Notes under the pieces: model-generated
Told to the model about the DNA's origin: nothing
The model's input: the letters and a program-made list of their open reading frames with translations, nothing else
Databases searched by the model: none
Position numbers and translations under genes: made by a program
Origin: Kluyvera genomosp. 3
Lineage (GTDB): Bacteria > Pseudomonadota > Gammaproteobacteria > Enterobacterales > Enterobacteriaceae
Length of the DNA stretch: 64,000 bases
Assembly: GCA_002211745.1 (NCBI GenBank)
Contig: CP022114.1
Span: 4,310,645 to 4,374,644 of the forward strand
Reading direction: 5' to 3'
Part shown: piece by piece, positions 1 through 9,346 of the stretch
Layout: each line of letters starts with the position of its first letter
Position numbering within the stretch: the first letter of the stretch is position 1

Positions 1-385
1 GGCACACCACGCCCATCGAGCCAAACAGGAACAGCGGCCCTTTGCTCATAAAGCGAAAACGCATGACGTACAGCGCGAATACCACTACCGTCATCATCAC
101 CGGCCATTGGCTCAAATAGCCGATGATCAGCACCATTTCCAGGCAGTTTAGCGAGGCGCTAAAGATAAACTGTTTCGCCACATGGCGATTAAACACCGGC
201 ACCAGCGCGGTGAGCAGCAGCGGGTAAACCACGTAGAAAACGCCGTACTGGGTATCGAAAAAGCTCGAAATACTCAACGCCAGCATACCGGCAAAAGAGA
301 TGCGCAGGGTCTGACGGAAATCGTTCGCCGTGTAGACGATATTGCCGTGAGGGGTAAAGACCTGCGCGAGGGTGTTAATAGACAT
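1..385 (-). CDS. DUF2955-type inner-membrane efflux component (partial)
   Basis: The gene starts at the ATG at 383-385 and runs off the left edge, so only about 128 N-terminal residues are visible. They begin MSINTLAQVFTPHG and contain several hydrophobic segments with short loops, as expected of a polytopic membrane protein of the DUF2955 (FUSC-like) type. It overlaps the end of the upstream HlyD adaptor gene by 11 bases, so the two are translationally coupled. The inferred role is the membrane partner of that adaptor in export of small aromatic or organic compounds. The family assignment rests on this arrangement and the hydrophobic pattern; the C-terminal half is outside the window. Confidence 0.6.
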   Translation of the reverse strand, partial: MSINTLAQVFTPHGNIVYTANDFRQTLRISFAGMLALSISSFFDTQYGVFYVVYPLLLTALVPVFNRHVAKQFIFSASLNCLEMVLIIGYLSQWPVMMTVVVFALYVMRFRFMSKGPLFLFGSMGVVC

Positions 386-1441
386 AGTGCAACCAGCTTA
401 TCAGGTGGATTTGCAGACCGGAGAAGAAGCGGGCAAACGCGCCTTCGCTGTTATACAGCTGAACGGTAGCACGCGCGCCGGTCGGCAAGGTTTTCTCCAG
501 CGGTTCGTCCAGCGCCACGTGAATGCGCATACGCTGCGCGTCGCGTACCCAACGGGTGGACTGCTCCGGCTGCGATAGCTCGCCGTTCACCTCTTCCTGA
601 CCGGCAAGGATCCCGGCGTCGCTGCTGGTCACTCGCGCGGCGAAGACTTTACCCGGCATAGCATCAAATACCACCGCCGCGTCGGTTCCCTGACGCGTGT
701 GGCGCAGGCTTTTTTCGCGGAAATCGGCGACGATGTCGGTCTGCTGATTAACCACTGCCATCACCGGGCTGCCCGCCGAGGCGTACAGGCCGGGGCTAAG
801 CTGCAAATTACTGACGGTGCCGTCAGCTTCAGCGCGAATTTTCGTCCACTCGAGATTGAGCTGCGCTTCCCGCAATGTGGTCTGATACTGCTGGAGCGTG
901 ACGTTGCGACGGTCATCGCGCTCGCCACGCTGAATTTGCAGATTGTGAATCGAGGCGCGCAATGCACTCACCGACTGCTCGCTGGTCTGCCAGGTGGTGC
1001 GCACCTTATCGAGATCGGCCTGCGAGACGTTTTGCATCCGGCTCAGGCTTTGATAGCGATCGTAGGTCACGCGATCGTTACGCGCGGTAAGCTGGGCGGT
1101 TTTGAGGTTGGCCTCAGCGGCGGCAATCTGCGCGTCCAGCTGTTGATTGCTCAGCTTTGCCTGGGCCAGCGCCAGCGTCGCGGCATCGACCTTATTCTGG
1201 AACGGCGTTGGGTCCAGCTCATACAGCAGGTCCCCTTTTTCACCGTGCTGTTGTTGTGCACATACACCTGCGAGACGTAGCCGGAAACGCGGGACGAAAT
1301 CGGCGTCACCACGCGCATCACCGTGGAGTCCGGCGTGAGCGGGATCCAGATATCGGCAACGATAAAATAGGCAAACATCAGCAGGAAAGAGGCAATACTC
1401 ACCCTTACCCAGCGGGCAAATTTCTGTTCTGGCGTCATCAT
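375..1441 (-). CDS. HlyD/EmrA-type periplasmic adaptor, frameshifted
   Basis: This is a membrane-fusion adaptor of about 355 residues. An N-terminal transmembrane segment (about residues 13-30) is followed by a biotinyl-lipoyl-like strand (SSRVSGYVSQVYVHNN), an alpha-hairpin rich in Q, A and L, a second lipoyl half and a beta-barrel domain. The reading frame breaks at about 1228-1232, where GTGAAAAAGGGG is followed by ACCTG. One extra G restores VKKGDLLYELDP and joins the two halves, so I treat it as one gene. It lies between a marR gene and a DUF2955 membrane gene in one operon, the usual arrangement of EmrA/AaeA-like export systems. The substrate is unknown. Confidence 0.8.
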
Positions 1442-1445
1442 GGTG

Positions 1446-1913
1446 TTATTCGGTTTTATTATTTTCTTCGCGGATATTCCGCAGATTGCAGGCTATTTGA
1501 TTCAGGGTGTCGCTAAACTTCGCCATGTCAGCGGCGGGAATGCCGGTGGACACGCGCGCCTGTAAGGCTTCAATCACCTGGTTTAGCGTCTGGAGCACCG
1601 CCCGACCTTCGTCGGTCAGCGTCAGCAGGCGAATTCGTTTATCGTACGGCGATACCGTCCGCAGCAGGTAGCCCTGCTGTTCTAGCAGGGTGAGCGTACG
1701 CATCAGCGGCGGCAGTTCGATCCCCTGCATTTCCGCCAGCTCGCTGACTGAGACGTTATCACCCAGCTGATGCAGCTGCATCAGCACCGTCCAGCTGGAC
1801 TGGGTCAAGCCGGTGTCGGTAATCGCATGATCGATGATAGAACGCCATTGGCGCACGACCATGGCCATACGCATCCCCATCGGGCGACGGGCAAACAGTT
1901 CATCTTCAGTCAT
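1446..1913 (-). CDS. MarR-family transcriptional regulator
   Basis: A 155-residue winged-helix regulator, intact. I chose the ATG at 1911-1913 (MTEDELFARRPMG) because the frame upstream of it looks non-coding. Residues about 30-100 carry the MarR fold: SSWTVLMQLHQLGD, then the recognition helix region in SVSELAEMQGIELPPLMRTL, then the wing with the family-typical D-KR-R-LTLT pattern (YDKRIRLLTLTDEGR). It lies 4 bases upstream of the HlyD gene and is probably the first gene of the efflux operon. By analogy with MarR/EmrR it likely represses the operon until a phenolic or similar ligand binds; the ligand is not predictable. Confidence 0.85.
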   Translation of the reverse strand: MTEDELFARRPMGMRMAMVVRQWRSIIDHAITDTGLTQSSWTVLMQLHQLGDNVSVSELAEMQGIELPPLMRTLTLLEQQGYLLRTVSPYDKRIRLLTLTDEGRAVLQTLNQVIEALQARVSTGIPAADMAKFSDTLNQIACNLRNIREENNKTE

Positions 1914-2008
1914 GGCAATCTCCGATCGTGTCGTACGATTACGATAATACTTACCATGATAACTATCAAGGAACGAACTACCTAAACAGCATGGATTGTA
2001 AAATGACC

Positions 2009-2365
2009 CTACTGACCGGCGATGTATTCGACGTCCATGGTTTCGCAATCAACAAAGCCAATACGTGCGAGCCTGGCCGATGGCCCTTTCGCCACGAACG
2101 GCACGCGATACTCATCTTCTTCAATCGAGACTTCGCCGAAGGTGAGTTCTGGCGTCAGGGTGCCCAGCGTGCGCTTTTCACGATACCAGTGGGGAAAACG
2201 GCCGCGTAGATAATCATCTTTGACGCGCAGCAGCGCTTTACGGGAAAAATCAATACGGCACACAGAGGTGGTATCAGGATACATCTCATGAACAACAAAT
2301 ATGGTGGTGATGCCCGCAGTCAGCAGGCTACAAAATAGTGCGGTCACTAATAATGTCTTTCTCAT
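2009..2365 (-). CDS. Small exported or membrane-anchored protein of unknown function
   Basis: A 118-residue open reading frame with an N-terminal hydrophobic segment (MRKTLLVTALFCSLLTAG) that reads as a signal peptide or membrane anchor. The rest is soluble, with charged strands such as EVSIEEDEYRVPFVAKG and two cysteines (about residues 36 and 107) that could pair in the periplasm. I do not recognise the family. The gene stands alone, 95 bases upstream of marR on the same strand. The plausible signal sequence and ordinary enteric codon use support it as real. Confidence 0.55.
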   Translation of the reverse strand: MRKTLLVTALFCSLLTAGITTIFVVHEMYPDTTSVCRIDFSRKALLRVKDDYLRGRFPHWYREKRTLGTLTPELTFGEVSIEEDEYRVPFVAKGPSARLARIGFVDCETMDVEYIAGQ

Positions 2366-2838
2366 GCTGAAGGTAGGTATGTTGAGTTAAATAATTATGG
2401 CATCCGAGATTATTCTAAAAATAAATAAAAACATGTAAAGCAATGCATTGGTATTGTTTCGTAAATATCGAACAAACAACTCAATAAAAAGGATTAAACC
2501 TCCTCCATTACGAGTATTTTACTGTTAATGCATGGTGTTTATTTTGTTATACAACAACGAAGTAACGGCTTAGTTGCTGCAACGGTGCAGTAGTTTAGAT
2601 CTAATAAATAATGCTACACAATTCGCTATTTTCGCATGACAAACACAAATTATTTTGAATATTAGTGGTAATGTATATAAGGGATATAATCAAACGTCAC
2701 CCTCATAATGAAATATCAATAAGGTTACGTAACGTTATTATTTTCTGGAAAAAATTGGCTAATCATTTCGTAAAAAATTCGCCGTACTGATCATGTCAGG
2801 GGTAGACAACCAAGCCGGGTTGATGGCACGATATCCGG
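2366..2838. other. AT-rich intergenic region upstream of trpS2
   Basis: This stretch is much richer in A and T than its surroundings and holds no convincing gene. A perfect -10 hexamer TATAAT lies at 2685-2690 on the plus strand, but the best-spaced -35 (TTAGTG, 2662-2667) is poor. It is the likely source of the transcript carrying the trpS2 leader. The minus-strand promoter of the 118-residue gene must lie near 2366-2450, but I cannot place it. Confidence 0.35.
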
Positions 2839-2892
2839 ATGAACACAAACGTAACCGTTACCCGCTCAAATCGTTGGTGGCTGCCTTTATAA
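2839..2892 (+). CDS. Putative Trp-rich leader peptide of trpS2
   Basis: A 17-codon frame, [17 protein letters not shown], ends in TAA at 2890-2892. It carries two adjacent Trp codons at 2875-2880, four codons before its stop. It lies about 100 bases upstream of an auxiliary tryptophanyl-tRNA synthetase gene and just before a strong intrinsic terminator, which is how trp-type attenuation leaders look. An in-frame stop at 2821-2823 limits the start to the ATG at 2839. No good Shine-Dalgarno sequence precedes it, which is the main weakness. Confidence 0.6.
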   Translation: MNTNVTVTRSNRWWLPL

Positions 2893-2952
2893 CAGGCGGC
2901 ACGGATTACGTTATCTTTTTCAAAGCCGCCGGAAGGCGGCTTTGTTGTTTTT
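2880..2952 (+). promoter_or_regulatory. Putative Trp-responsive transcription attenuator
   Basis: Three mutually exclusive stems can be drawn. Segment 1 (2880-2885, GCTGCC, overlapping the end of the leader peptide) pairs with segment 2 (2895-2900, GGCGGC). Segment 2 can instead pair with segment 3 (2925-2930, GCCGCC). Segment 3 also forms the left arm of the terminator (2922-2930 with 2935-2943). A ribosome stalled on the Trp codons at 2875-2880 would cover segment 1, free segment 2 to capture segment 3, and allow read-through into trpS2. This is the geometry of trp operon attenuation. Function is inferred from pairing only. Confidence 0.65.
2922..2952 (+). terminator. Intrinsic terminator in the trpS2 leader
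   Basis: A perfect 9-base stem AAAGCCGCC/GGCGGCTTT with a GGAA tetraloop is followed by GTTGTTTTT. It lies 42 bases upstream of the trpS2 start codon, so it would terminate transcription before the gene rather than after a preceding one. Confidence 0.85.
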
Positions 2953-2993
2953 CAGTCACGTCTTTCGGCTTTATGTCTTATAAGGAGCGACTG

Positions 2994-4000
2994 ATGAACA
3001 CCACACACACCATTCTTACCGGCGACCGTCCTACCGGACAGCTGCATCTTGGACACTATGCCGGCTCGCTGCGCCAACGCGTGCAGCTTCAGCATGAACA
3101 CCAACAGTTTATTCTGATTGCCGACCTGCAGGGGCTGACCGACAACGGCAGCAATCCGCAGAAAATCAGCCACAACATACTGGAAGTCATGGCCGACTAT
3201 CTCGCCGTCGGCATCGATCCGCAGCGCACCACCATTTGCCTGCAATCCGCCCTGCCCGCGCTGGCGGAGCTGACCGCGCTGTATATGAATATTGTTACCG
3301 TCGCCCGCGTGGAGCGTAACCCGACGGTGAAAAACGAGATTGCGCAGAAAGGTTTCTCGCGCGCGCTGCCGGTGGGCTTTATGGTTTATCCCATCAGCCA
3401 GGCCGCCGACATTACCGCATTTGGCGCCGATCGGGTGCCCGTTGGCGACGATCAGCTACCGATGATCGAACAAACCAACGAGATCGTGCACAAAATGAAT
3501 AGCCTGACGACCGAACCGGTGCTACGCCACTGCAAAGCGCTGCTCAGCGACGTCAGCCGCCTGCCGGGAATTGACGGCGGCGCTAAAATGTCGAAATCGC
3601 TCGGTAATACGCTGACGCTGTCAGCCAGCGAGGCGGAGATCCACCAGGCGGTCAGCGCCATGTTTACTGACCCCAACCATCTGCGCGTGGCCGACCCGGG
3701 AAAAGTTGAGGGTAACGTCGTCTTTACCTACCTTGATGCCTTCCATCCCGACAAAACGCTGGTCGCGGAGATGAAGGCGCACTACCAGCGCGGCGGGCTG
3801 GGCGACAGGCAGTGTAAGAACGAACTGGAAACCTGTTTGCAGGAGCTGCTGGCCCCATTCGCGAACGCCGCGCGACCGTCATTCAGGATAAAGCGATGCT
3901 TCTGGATCTCTTACGCCAGGGCAGTGAGCGGGCGCATGCAGTGACGCAGCAGACGCTGCACGCGGTCAAGCGCGGGCTGGGGCTCCCCATTTTGTTCTGA
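2994..4000 (+). CDS. trpS2: Tryptophanyl-tRNA synthetase, auxiliary type (frameshifted near 3' end)
   Basis: This is a class I aminoacyl-tRNA synthetase of about 335 residues that charges tRNA-Trp. The ATG at 2994 has AAGGAG eight bases upstream. The N-terminus is [20 protein letters not shown], giving the HIGH-like motif as HLGH, and [12 protein letters not shown] supplies the KMSKS loop. The frame breaks at about 3855 in a CCCC run; one added C restores [15 protein letters not shown] and the natural end GLPILF at 4000. It resembles the second, often inhibitor-tolerant TrpRS paralogues rather than housekeeping TrpS; I judge this from sequence character and the isolated locus. Regulation is likely by the upstream Trp attenuator. 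Confidence 0.85.
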
Positions 4001-4007
4001 GCGCCAT

Positions 4008-4043
4008 AAGGGCATCAGGCTGTGCGGATGCCCTTCGCCTGTT
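4008..4043 (+). terminator. Intrinsic terminator of trpS2
   Basis: The arms AAGGGCATC (4008-4016) and GATGCCCTT (4027-4035) pair perfectly around a 10-base loop and are followed by CGCCTGTTTTG. It begins 8 bases after the trpS2 stop. Confidence 0.7.
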
Positions 4044-4264
4044 TTGATTAATCGTGTTACACAATCAGCAAGTCCCTGTTAATGGTATGGACATAATCAA
4101 TGCCGATGCTAGTATGACATTGACAGTAGCTATATTTATGCGTGTTTCATTTACGGCCAGGATTGCTGATGATGACCACATGAGTAGCACACTTCACAGC
4201 ATCCTTTCCCCTCCTCAGTACGAAACGCGCGCCACTCAGTAACAGGGAACAGAGCGGGTAGCGT

Positions 4265-5331
4265 ATGGACAAATTCAAGCGGCATTGGGCCTGGTATCTC
4301 GTCGGTTTAGCGGTGGCCATTGCCGCCGTGACATGGTGGATGCTGCGTCCACCGGGGCTACCAGAAGGCTTCGCCAGCAGCAACGGCAGAATTGAAGCCA
4401 CCGAAGTGGATATCGCCAGCAAAACCGCCGGACGTATCGAGGCGATTCTGGTCAAAGAGGGCAGTTTGTCCGCCAGGGCGAGATACTGGCGAAGATGGAC
4501 ACCCGCGTCCTGAATGAACAGCGGCTGGAAGCCGCCGCGCAGATTAAAGAGGCGCAAAGCGCCGTCGCCGCGGCAAAAGCCCTGCTCGACCAGCGACAAA
4601 GCGAAATGCGCGCCAGCGAAGCGGTGGTGAAACAGCGCCAGGCTGAGCTTGACTCAACGTCAAAACGCCATGCCCGTTCCAGCACGCTATCGCAGCGCGG
4701 CGCGGTATCGGCTCAGCAACTTGATGATGACCGCGCCGCCGCCGAAAGCGGTCGGGCTGCGCTGGAATCTGCCCGCGCCCAGGTTTCTGCGGCTAAAGCG
4801 GCCATCGAAGCGGCACGAACCAGCATTATCCAGGCGCAAACCCGCGTTGAAGCCGCTCAGGCCACCGAGCGACGTATCATGGCCGACATTGACGATAGCA
4901 CGCTGAAAGCGCCGCGCGACGGACGTATTCAGTATCGCGTCGCCGAACCCGGCGAAGTGCTGGCCGCCGGTGGCCGGGTGCTGAATATGGTCGACCTGGC
5001 CGACGTCTATATGACCTTCTTCCTGCCAACCGAGCAGGCTGGCCTGCTGGCACTGGGCAGCGAGGTGCGTCTGATCCTCGACGCCGCGCCGGATCTGGTG
5101 ATCCCTGCCCATATCAGCTTTGTCGCCAGCGTCGCCCAGTTCACGCCGAAAACCGTAGAAACCAGCGACGAGCGGCTTAAATTGATGTTCCGCGTTAAGG
5201 CGCGCATTCCGCCCGAGCTGCTGGCAGAACACCTGGAATATGTGAAAACCGGTCTGCCGGGCATGGCCTATGTCCGACTGGATAACCAACAGCAGTGGCC
5301 TGCCATGCTGATGGTGAGGCTGCCGCAATGA
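4265..5331 (+). CDS. yhiI: YhiI-like HlyD-family adaptor, frameshifted
   Basis: An inner-membrane-anchored periplasmic adaptor of about 355 residues, closely similar in character to E. coli YhiI. It begins [18 protein letters not shown] (transmembrane anchor), continues with [20 protein letters not shown] (first lipoyl half), a long coiled-coil hairpin (about residues 85-210), the second lipoyl half [20 protein letters not shown] and a barrel domain ending MLMVRLPQ. The frame is lost at about 4460 (GAGGGCAG) and regained with one extra base as [14 protein letters not shown]. It overlaps rbbA by an ATGA junction, so the pair is co-translated. The three-gene cluster looks like an ABC exporter with its own adaptor. 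Confidence 0.9.
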
Positions 5332-8053
5332 AACAGGACGCACATCCCCGGTCGCTCGGCTTGAGCACGTCGGACAGCGTTTCGGCACGACCGTGGCGCT
5401 CAACGACATTACGCTGACCATTCCGTCTCGCTGCATGGTGGGCTGATTGGCCCGGACGGTGTGGGCAAATCCAGCCTGCTGTCGCTGATTGCCGGCGCGC
5501 GAGTGATTGAACAGGGTAATGTGATGGTGCTTGGCGGCGATATGCGCGACGCCCGACATCGCCGCGATGTCTGCCCGAAGATCGCCTGGATGCCGCAGGG
5601 CTGGGTAAAAACCTTTATCACACGCTGTCGGTGTACGAAAACGTCGACTTCTTCGCCCGTCTGTTCGGTCACGATAAACACGAGCGCGAAGCGCGTATTG
5701 ACGAACTGCTGCACAGCACCGGGCTGGCGCCGTTCCGCGATCGTCCGGCCGGGAAACTCTCCGGCGGTATGAAGCAGAAACTGGGCCTGTGCTGCGCGCT
5801 GATCCACGATCCGCAGCTCTTGATCCTCGATGAACCTACCACTGGCGTCGACCCCCTCTCCCGCGCGCAATTCTGGACGCTTATCGACAGTATCCGCGAG
5901 CGCCAGCCTGACATGAGCGTACTGGTCGCTACCGCCTATATGGAAGAAGCCGAGCGCTTCGACTGGCTGGTCGCGATGAACGACGGGGAGGTGCTGGCCA
6001 CCGGCAGCGCCGAGGAACTGCGTACGCAAACCGACAGCCAGACGCTGGAACAAGCGTTTATCGCGCTGCTGCCGGAAGCGCAGCGCAATGCGCACCAGCA
6101 GGTGATCATCCCACCACGCGACGCGAGCGAAGAAGAGATTGCCATTGAAGCTCGTGGCCTGACGATGCGCTTCGGCGATTTTGTCGCGGTTGACCACGTT
6201 AACTTCCGCATTGCCCGCGGCGAGATTTTTGGCTTTCTGGGGTCTAACGGCTGCGGTAAATCCACCACCATGAAAATGCTGACCGGGCTGCTGCCCGCCA
6301 GCGAGGGCGAAGCGTGGCTGTTCGGCCAACCGGTCGATCCGAAAGATATCGCCACCCGCCGCCGCGTCGGCTATATGTCGCAGGCTTTTTCGCTCTATAG
6401 CGAGCTGAGCGTACGTCAGAACCTGGAGCTGCATGCAAAGCTGTTCCATATACCGGATGATCAGATCCCTGGCCGTGTGGCGGAAATGAGCCAGCGCTTT
6501 ATGCTTACCGAGGTCGAAGATGCCCTGCCCGCAGCGCTGCCGCTGGGGATTCGTCAGCGCCTTTCGCTGGCGGTGGCGGTGATTCATCGCCCGGAGATGC
6601 TGATCCTCGATGAACCGACCTCCGGCGTCGATCCGGTCGCGCGCGATATGTTCTGGCAGCTGATGGTGGATCTGGCGCGGCGGGATAAAGTCACTATTTT
6701 TATCTCCACCCACTTTATGAATGAGGCCGAGCGCTGCGACCGTATTTCACTGATGCATGCCGGCAAGGTGCTGGCCAGCGATACGCCGCAGGCGCTCGTG
6801 GAACAGCGCGGCGCAGCCACGCTGGAAGCGGCTTTTATCGCTTATCTGCAGGAGGCTTCTGACCCGGCTCCCGTCGCGGAAATGGTGGATACGCCGCGTA
6901 AGAGTGAGAACGAGCCGCCGCGCCAGGCCTTTAGTCTGCGCCGCCTGTTCAGCTACAGCCGCCGCGAGGCGCTGGAGCTGCGGCGCGATCCGGTGCGCTC
7001 AACGCTGGCGCTGCTCGGTACGGTGATCCTGATGTTTATCATGGGCTACGGGATCAGCATGGACGTGGAGGATCTGCGTTTTGCGGTACTCGATCGCGAT
7101 CAAACGGTCAGCAGCCAGGGCTGGACGCAGAACATTGCCGGATCGCGCTATTTTATCGAGCAGCCGCCGCTGTATAGCTACGACGATCTCGACCGTCGCA
7201 TGCGCGACGGCGAGCTGGCGGTGGCGATAGAGATCCCACCTAACTTTGGCCGCGATATTGCCCGCGGCACGCCGGTGCAGATTGGCGTGTGGGTCGACGG
7301 CGCAATGCCAAACCGCGCGGAAACGGTGCGCGGCTACGTGCAGGCGATGCACCTTGCGTGGTTGCAGGAGATGGTTGGGCGTCAGCCTTCTGCCAGCCGG
7401 GATACGTCGTTGATTTCTATCGAGACACGCTATCGCTATAACCCGGACGTGAAAAGCCTGCCGGCGATCGTTCCGGCGGTGATCCCGCTGCTGCTGATGA
7501 TGATCCCGGCGATGCTCAGCGCACTGAGCGTAGTGCGGGAAAAAGAACTGGGGTCGATCATCAATCTGTACGTCACGCCAACCACCCGCAGCGAGTTTTT
7601 GCTCGGCAAGCAGATGCCGTACATCGTGCTGGGGATGTTCAACTTTCTGCTGCTGTGCGCGCTGTCGGTGTTTGTCTTCGGCGTACCGCACAAGGGCAGC
7701 TTCCTGACGCTCACGCTGGCGGCGCTGCTGTATGTGACGATCGCCACCGGGCTGGGGCTGCTGATCTCGACCTTTATGAAGAGCCAGATTGCGGCGATCT
7801 TTGGTACGGCGATCATTACGCTGATCCCCGCCACGCAGTTTTCCGGCATGATCGACCCGGTAGCCTCGCTCGAAGGGCCTGGACGCTGGATTGGCCAGAT
7901 TTATCCAACCAGCCATTTCCTGACTATCGCCCGCGGCACCTTCTCGAAGGCGCTGGGTCTGGCTGACCTGTGGGGATCGTTTATTCCCTTACTGATTGCC
8001 GTACCGCTGGTATTGGGCTTTCCGTATGGCTGCTGAAAAAACAGGAGGGGTAA
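5328..8053 (+). CDS. rbbA: Ribosome-associated ATPase / ABC fusion RbbA, frameshifted
   Basis: A protein of about 910 residues that fuses two ABC ATPase domains to an ABC-2 membrane domain. E. coli RbbA is known to bind ribosomes and has been linked to release of E-site tRNA. Visible motifs are Walker [10 protein letters not shown] and GSNGCGKST, one clear signature LSGGM (the second, LPLGIRQR, is degenerate), and Walker [14 protein letters not shown] and [13 protein letters not shown]. The C-terminal third has about six membrane segments. Four single-base losses break the frame, at about 5350, 5441, 5600 and 8018; restoring each gives continuous RbbA to the TAA at 8051-8053. It overlaps yhiI upstream and yhhJ downstream. 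Confidence 0.9.
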
Positions 8054-9175
8054 TGCGCGGATTACGCAATATTTATAACCTCGGTGTGAAAGAGCTGCGC
8101 AGCCTGCTGGGCGATAAAGCCATGCTGGCGCTGATCGTCTTTGCCTTTACCGTCTCGGTTTACTCCTCCGCGACGGTGATGCCGGGCTCATTGCACCTGG
8201 CGCCAATCGCCATTGCCGACATGGATAAATCGCAGCTTTCCTCACGGATTATCAATAGTTTCTATCGTCCGTGGTTTCTGGAGCCGGAGCTTATCACCGC
8301 CGATGAAATGGACGCCGGGCTGGATGCCGGGCGCTATACCTTCGCCATTAACATTCCGCCTAATTTTCAACGAGATGTGCTGGCAGGAAGGCAGCCTGAT
8401 TTGCAGGTAAACGTTGACGCCACACGCATGAGTCAGGCCTTTACCGGCAATGGCTATATCCAGAATATCGTGACCGCCGAGGTGAACAGCTTTGTGTCCC
8501 GCTACCGCGAAAATAGCGTGCTGCCGGTGGAGTTGGCGGTGAGGATGCGCTTTAACCCCAACCTTGAACAGGAACGATTTGGCGCAGTGATGGCGATTAT
8601 CAACAATATCACCATGCTGGCGATTGTCCTGACCGGTTCAGCGCTGATTCGCGAGCGCGAGCATGGAACGGTGGAGCACCTGCTGGTGATGCCGGTGACG
8701 CCGTTTGAGATAATGCTCGCCAAAATCTGGTCGATGGGGCTGGTTGTTCTGGTGGTGTCGGGGCTGTCGCTGATATTGATGGTTCAGGGCGTGCTGCAGG
8801 TGCCGATTGAAGGGTCTATCCCGCTGTTTATGCTGGGGTGGCGCTGAGCCTGTTTGCCACGACGTCGATCGGGATTTTTATGGGACGATTGCCCGCTCCA
8901 TGCCGCAGCTGGGGTTATTGATGATCCTGGTGCTGCTGCCGCTACAGATGCTTTCCGGCGGTTCCACGCCGCGCGAGAGCATGCCGCAGCTGGTGCAGGA
9001 TATTATGCAAACCATGCCGACCACGCATTTCGTCAGCCTGGCACAGGCCATTCTCTATCGCGGGGCCGATTTTGCCATCGTCTGGCCGCAGTTCTTAACG
9101 TTGCTGGCGATTGGCGGCGTCTTTTTTACTATCGCGCTGGTTCGTTTTCGTAAGACGATTGGAGAGATGGCCTGA
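8053..9175 (+). CDS. yhhJ: YhhJ-like ABC-2 type permease, frameshifted
   Basis: A membrane permease of about 374 residues of the ABC-2/DrrB family. It begins [20 protein letters not shown] with one N-terminal membrane segment, then a large periplasmic domain (about residues 45-170), then five C-terminal segments that include LREREHG-like IREREHGTVEHLLVMPVTP, the family signature. The start codon shares one base with the rbbA stop (TAATG). One G is missing at about 8838; adding it gives MLGVALSLFATTSIGIFMG and the C-terminus FRKTIGEMA. Together with YhiI and RbbA it would form one exporter. Confidence 0.9.
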
Positions 9176-9264
9176 TATCGCGTTGCCCGTCACCCCGGCG
9201 GGCAGCGGCCAAATTCGCGATCCACTTCAAAAAACGCAGTTAATCCCTTCCGCTTCCGAGGATG

Positions 9265-9280
9265 TGTCAACCGTTTGACA
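9265..9280 (+). promoter_or_regulatory. Palindromic Crp/Fnr-type operator candidate
   Basis: TGTCAACCGTTTGACA is a TGTCA-N6-TGACA palindrome with the half-site spacing used by the Crp/Fnr family. It lies 66 bases upstream of the racemase-type gene and its right half doubles as a consensus -35 (TTGACA, 9275-9280). A Crp/Fnr-family regulator gene lies two genes downstream. A matching -10 is weak (TGCTAC, 9299-9304). Binding by that regulator is inferred. Confidence 0.5.
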
Positions 9281-9346
9281 GCCTTGCCGGAGGGCCGTTG
9301 CTACATTGCGGCCATCCGTCAGGACATACAGACACAGGAAGCAGCA

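Noticed and set aside
1914-2048. Upstream extension of the MarR protein
   Set aside because: The extra 45 residues are not MarR-like and the sequence there is AT-rich promoter DNA.
2793-2993. N-terminal extension of trpS2 from the ATG at 2793
   Set aside because: It would run through the leader peptide and the intrinsic terminator; the ATG at 2994 has a strong ribosome site and a standard synthetase N-terminus.
4054-4242. A 62-codon frame between trpS2 and yhiI
   Set aside because: No ribosome site, no recognisable pattern, and it starts just after the trpS2 terminator; probably chance.
5409-6713. A 434-codon minus-strand frame opposite rbbA
   Set aside because: It mirrors GC-rich codon bias of rbbA and its translation is H/R/Q-rich without domains; a shadow of the real gene.
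9180-9210. A terminator after yhhJ (TGCCCG/CGGGCA hairpin)
   Set aside because: A stem can be drawn but no T tract follows it; too weak to list.
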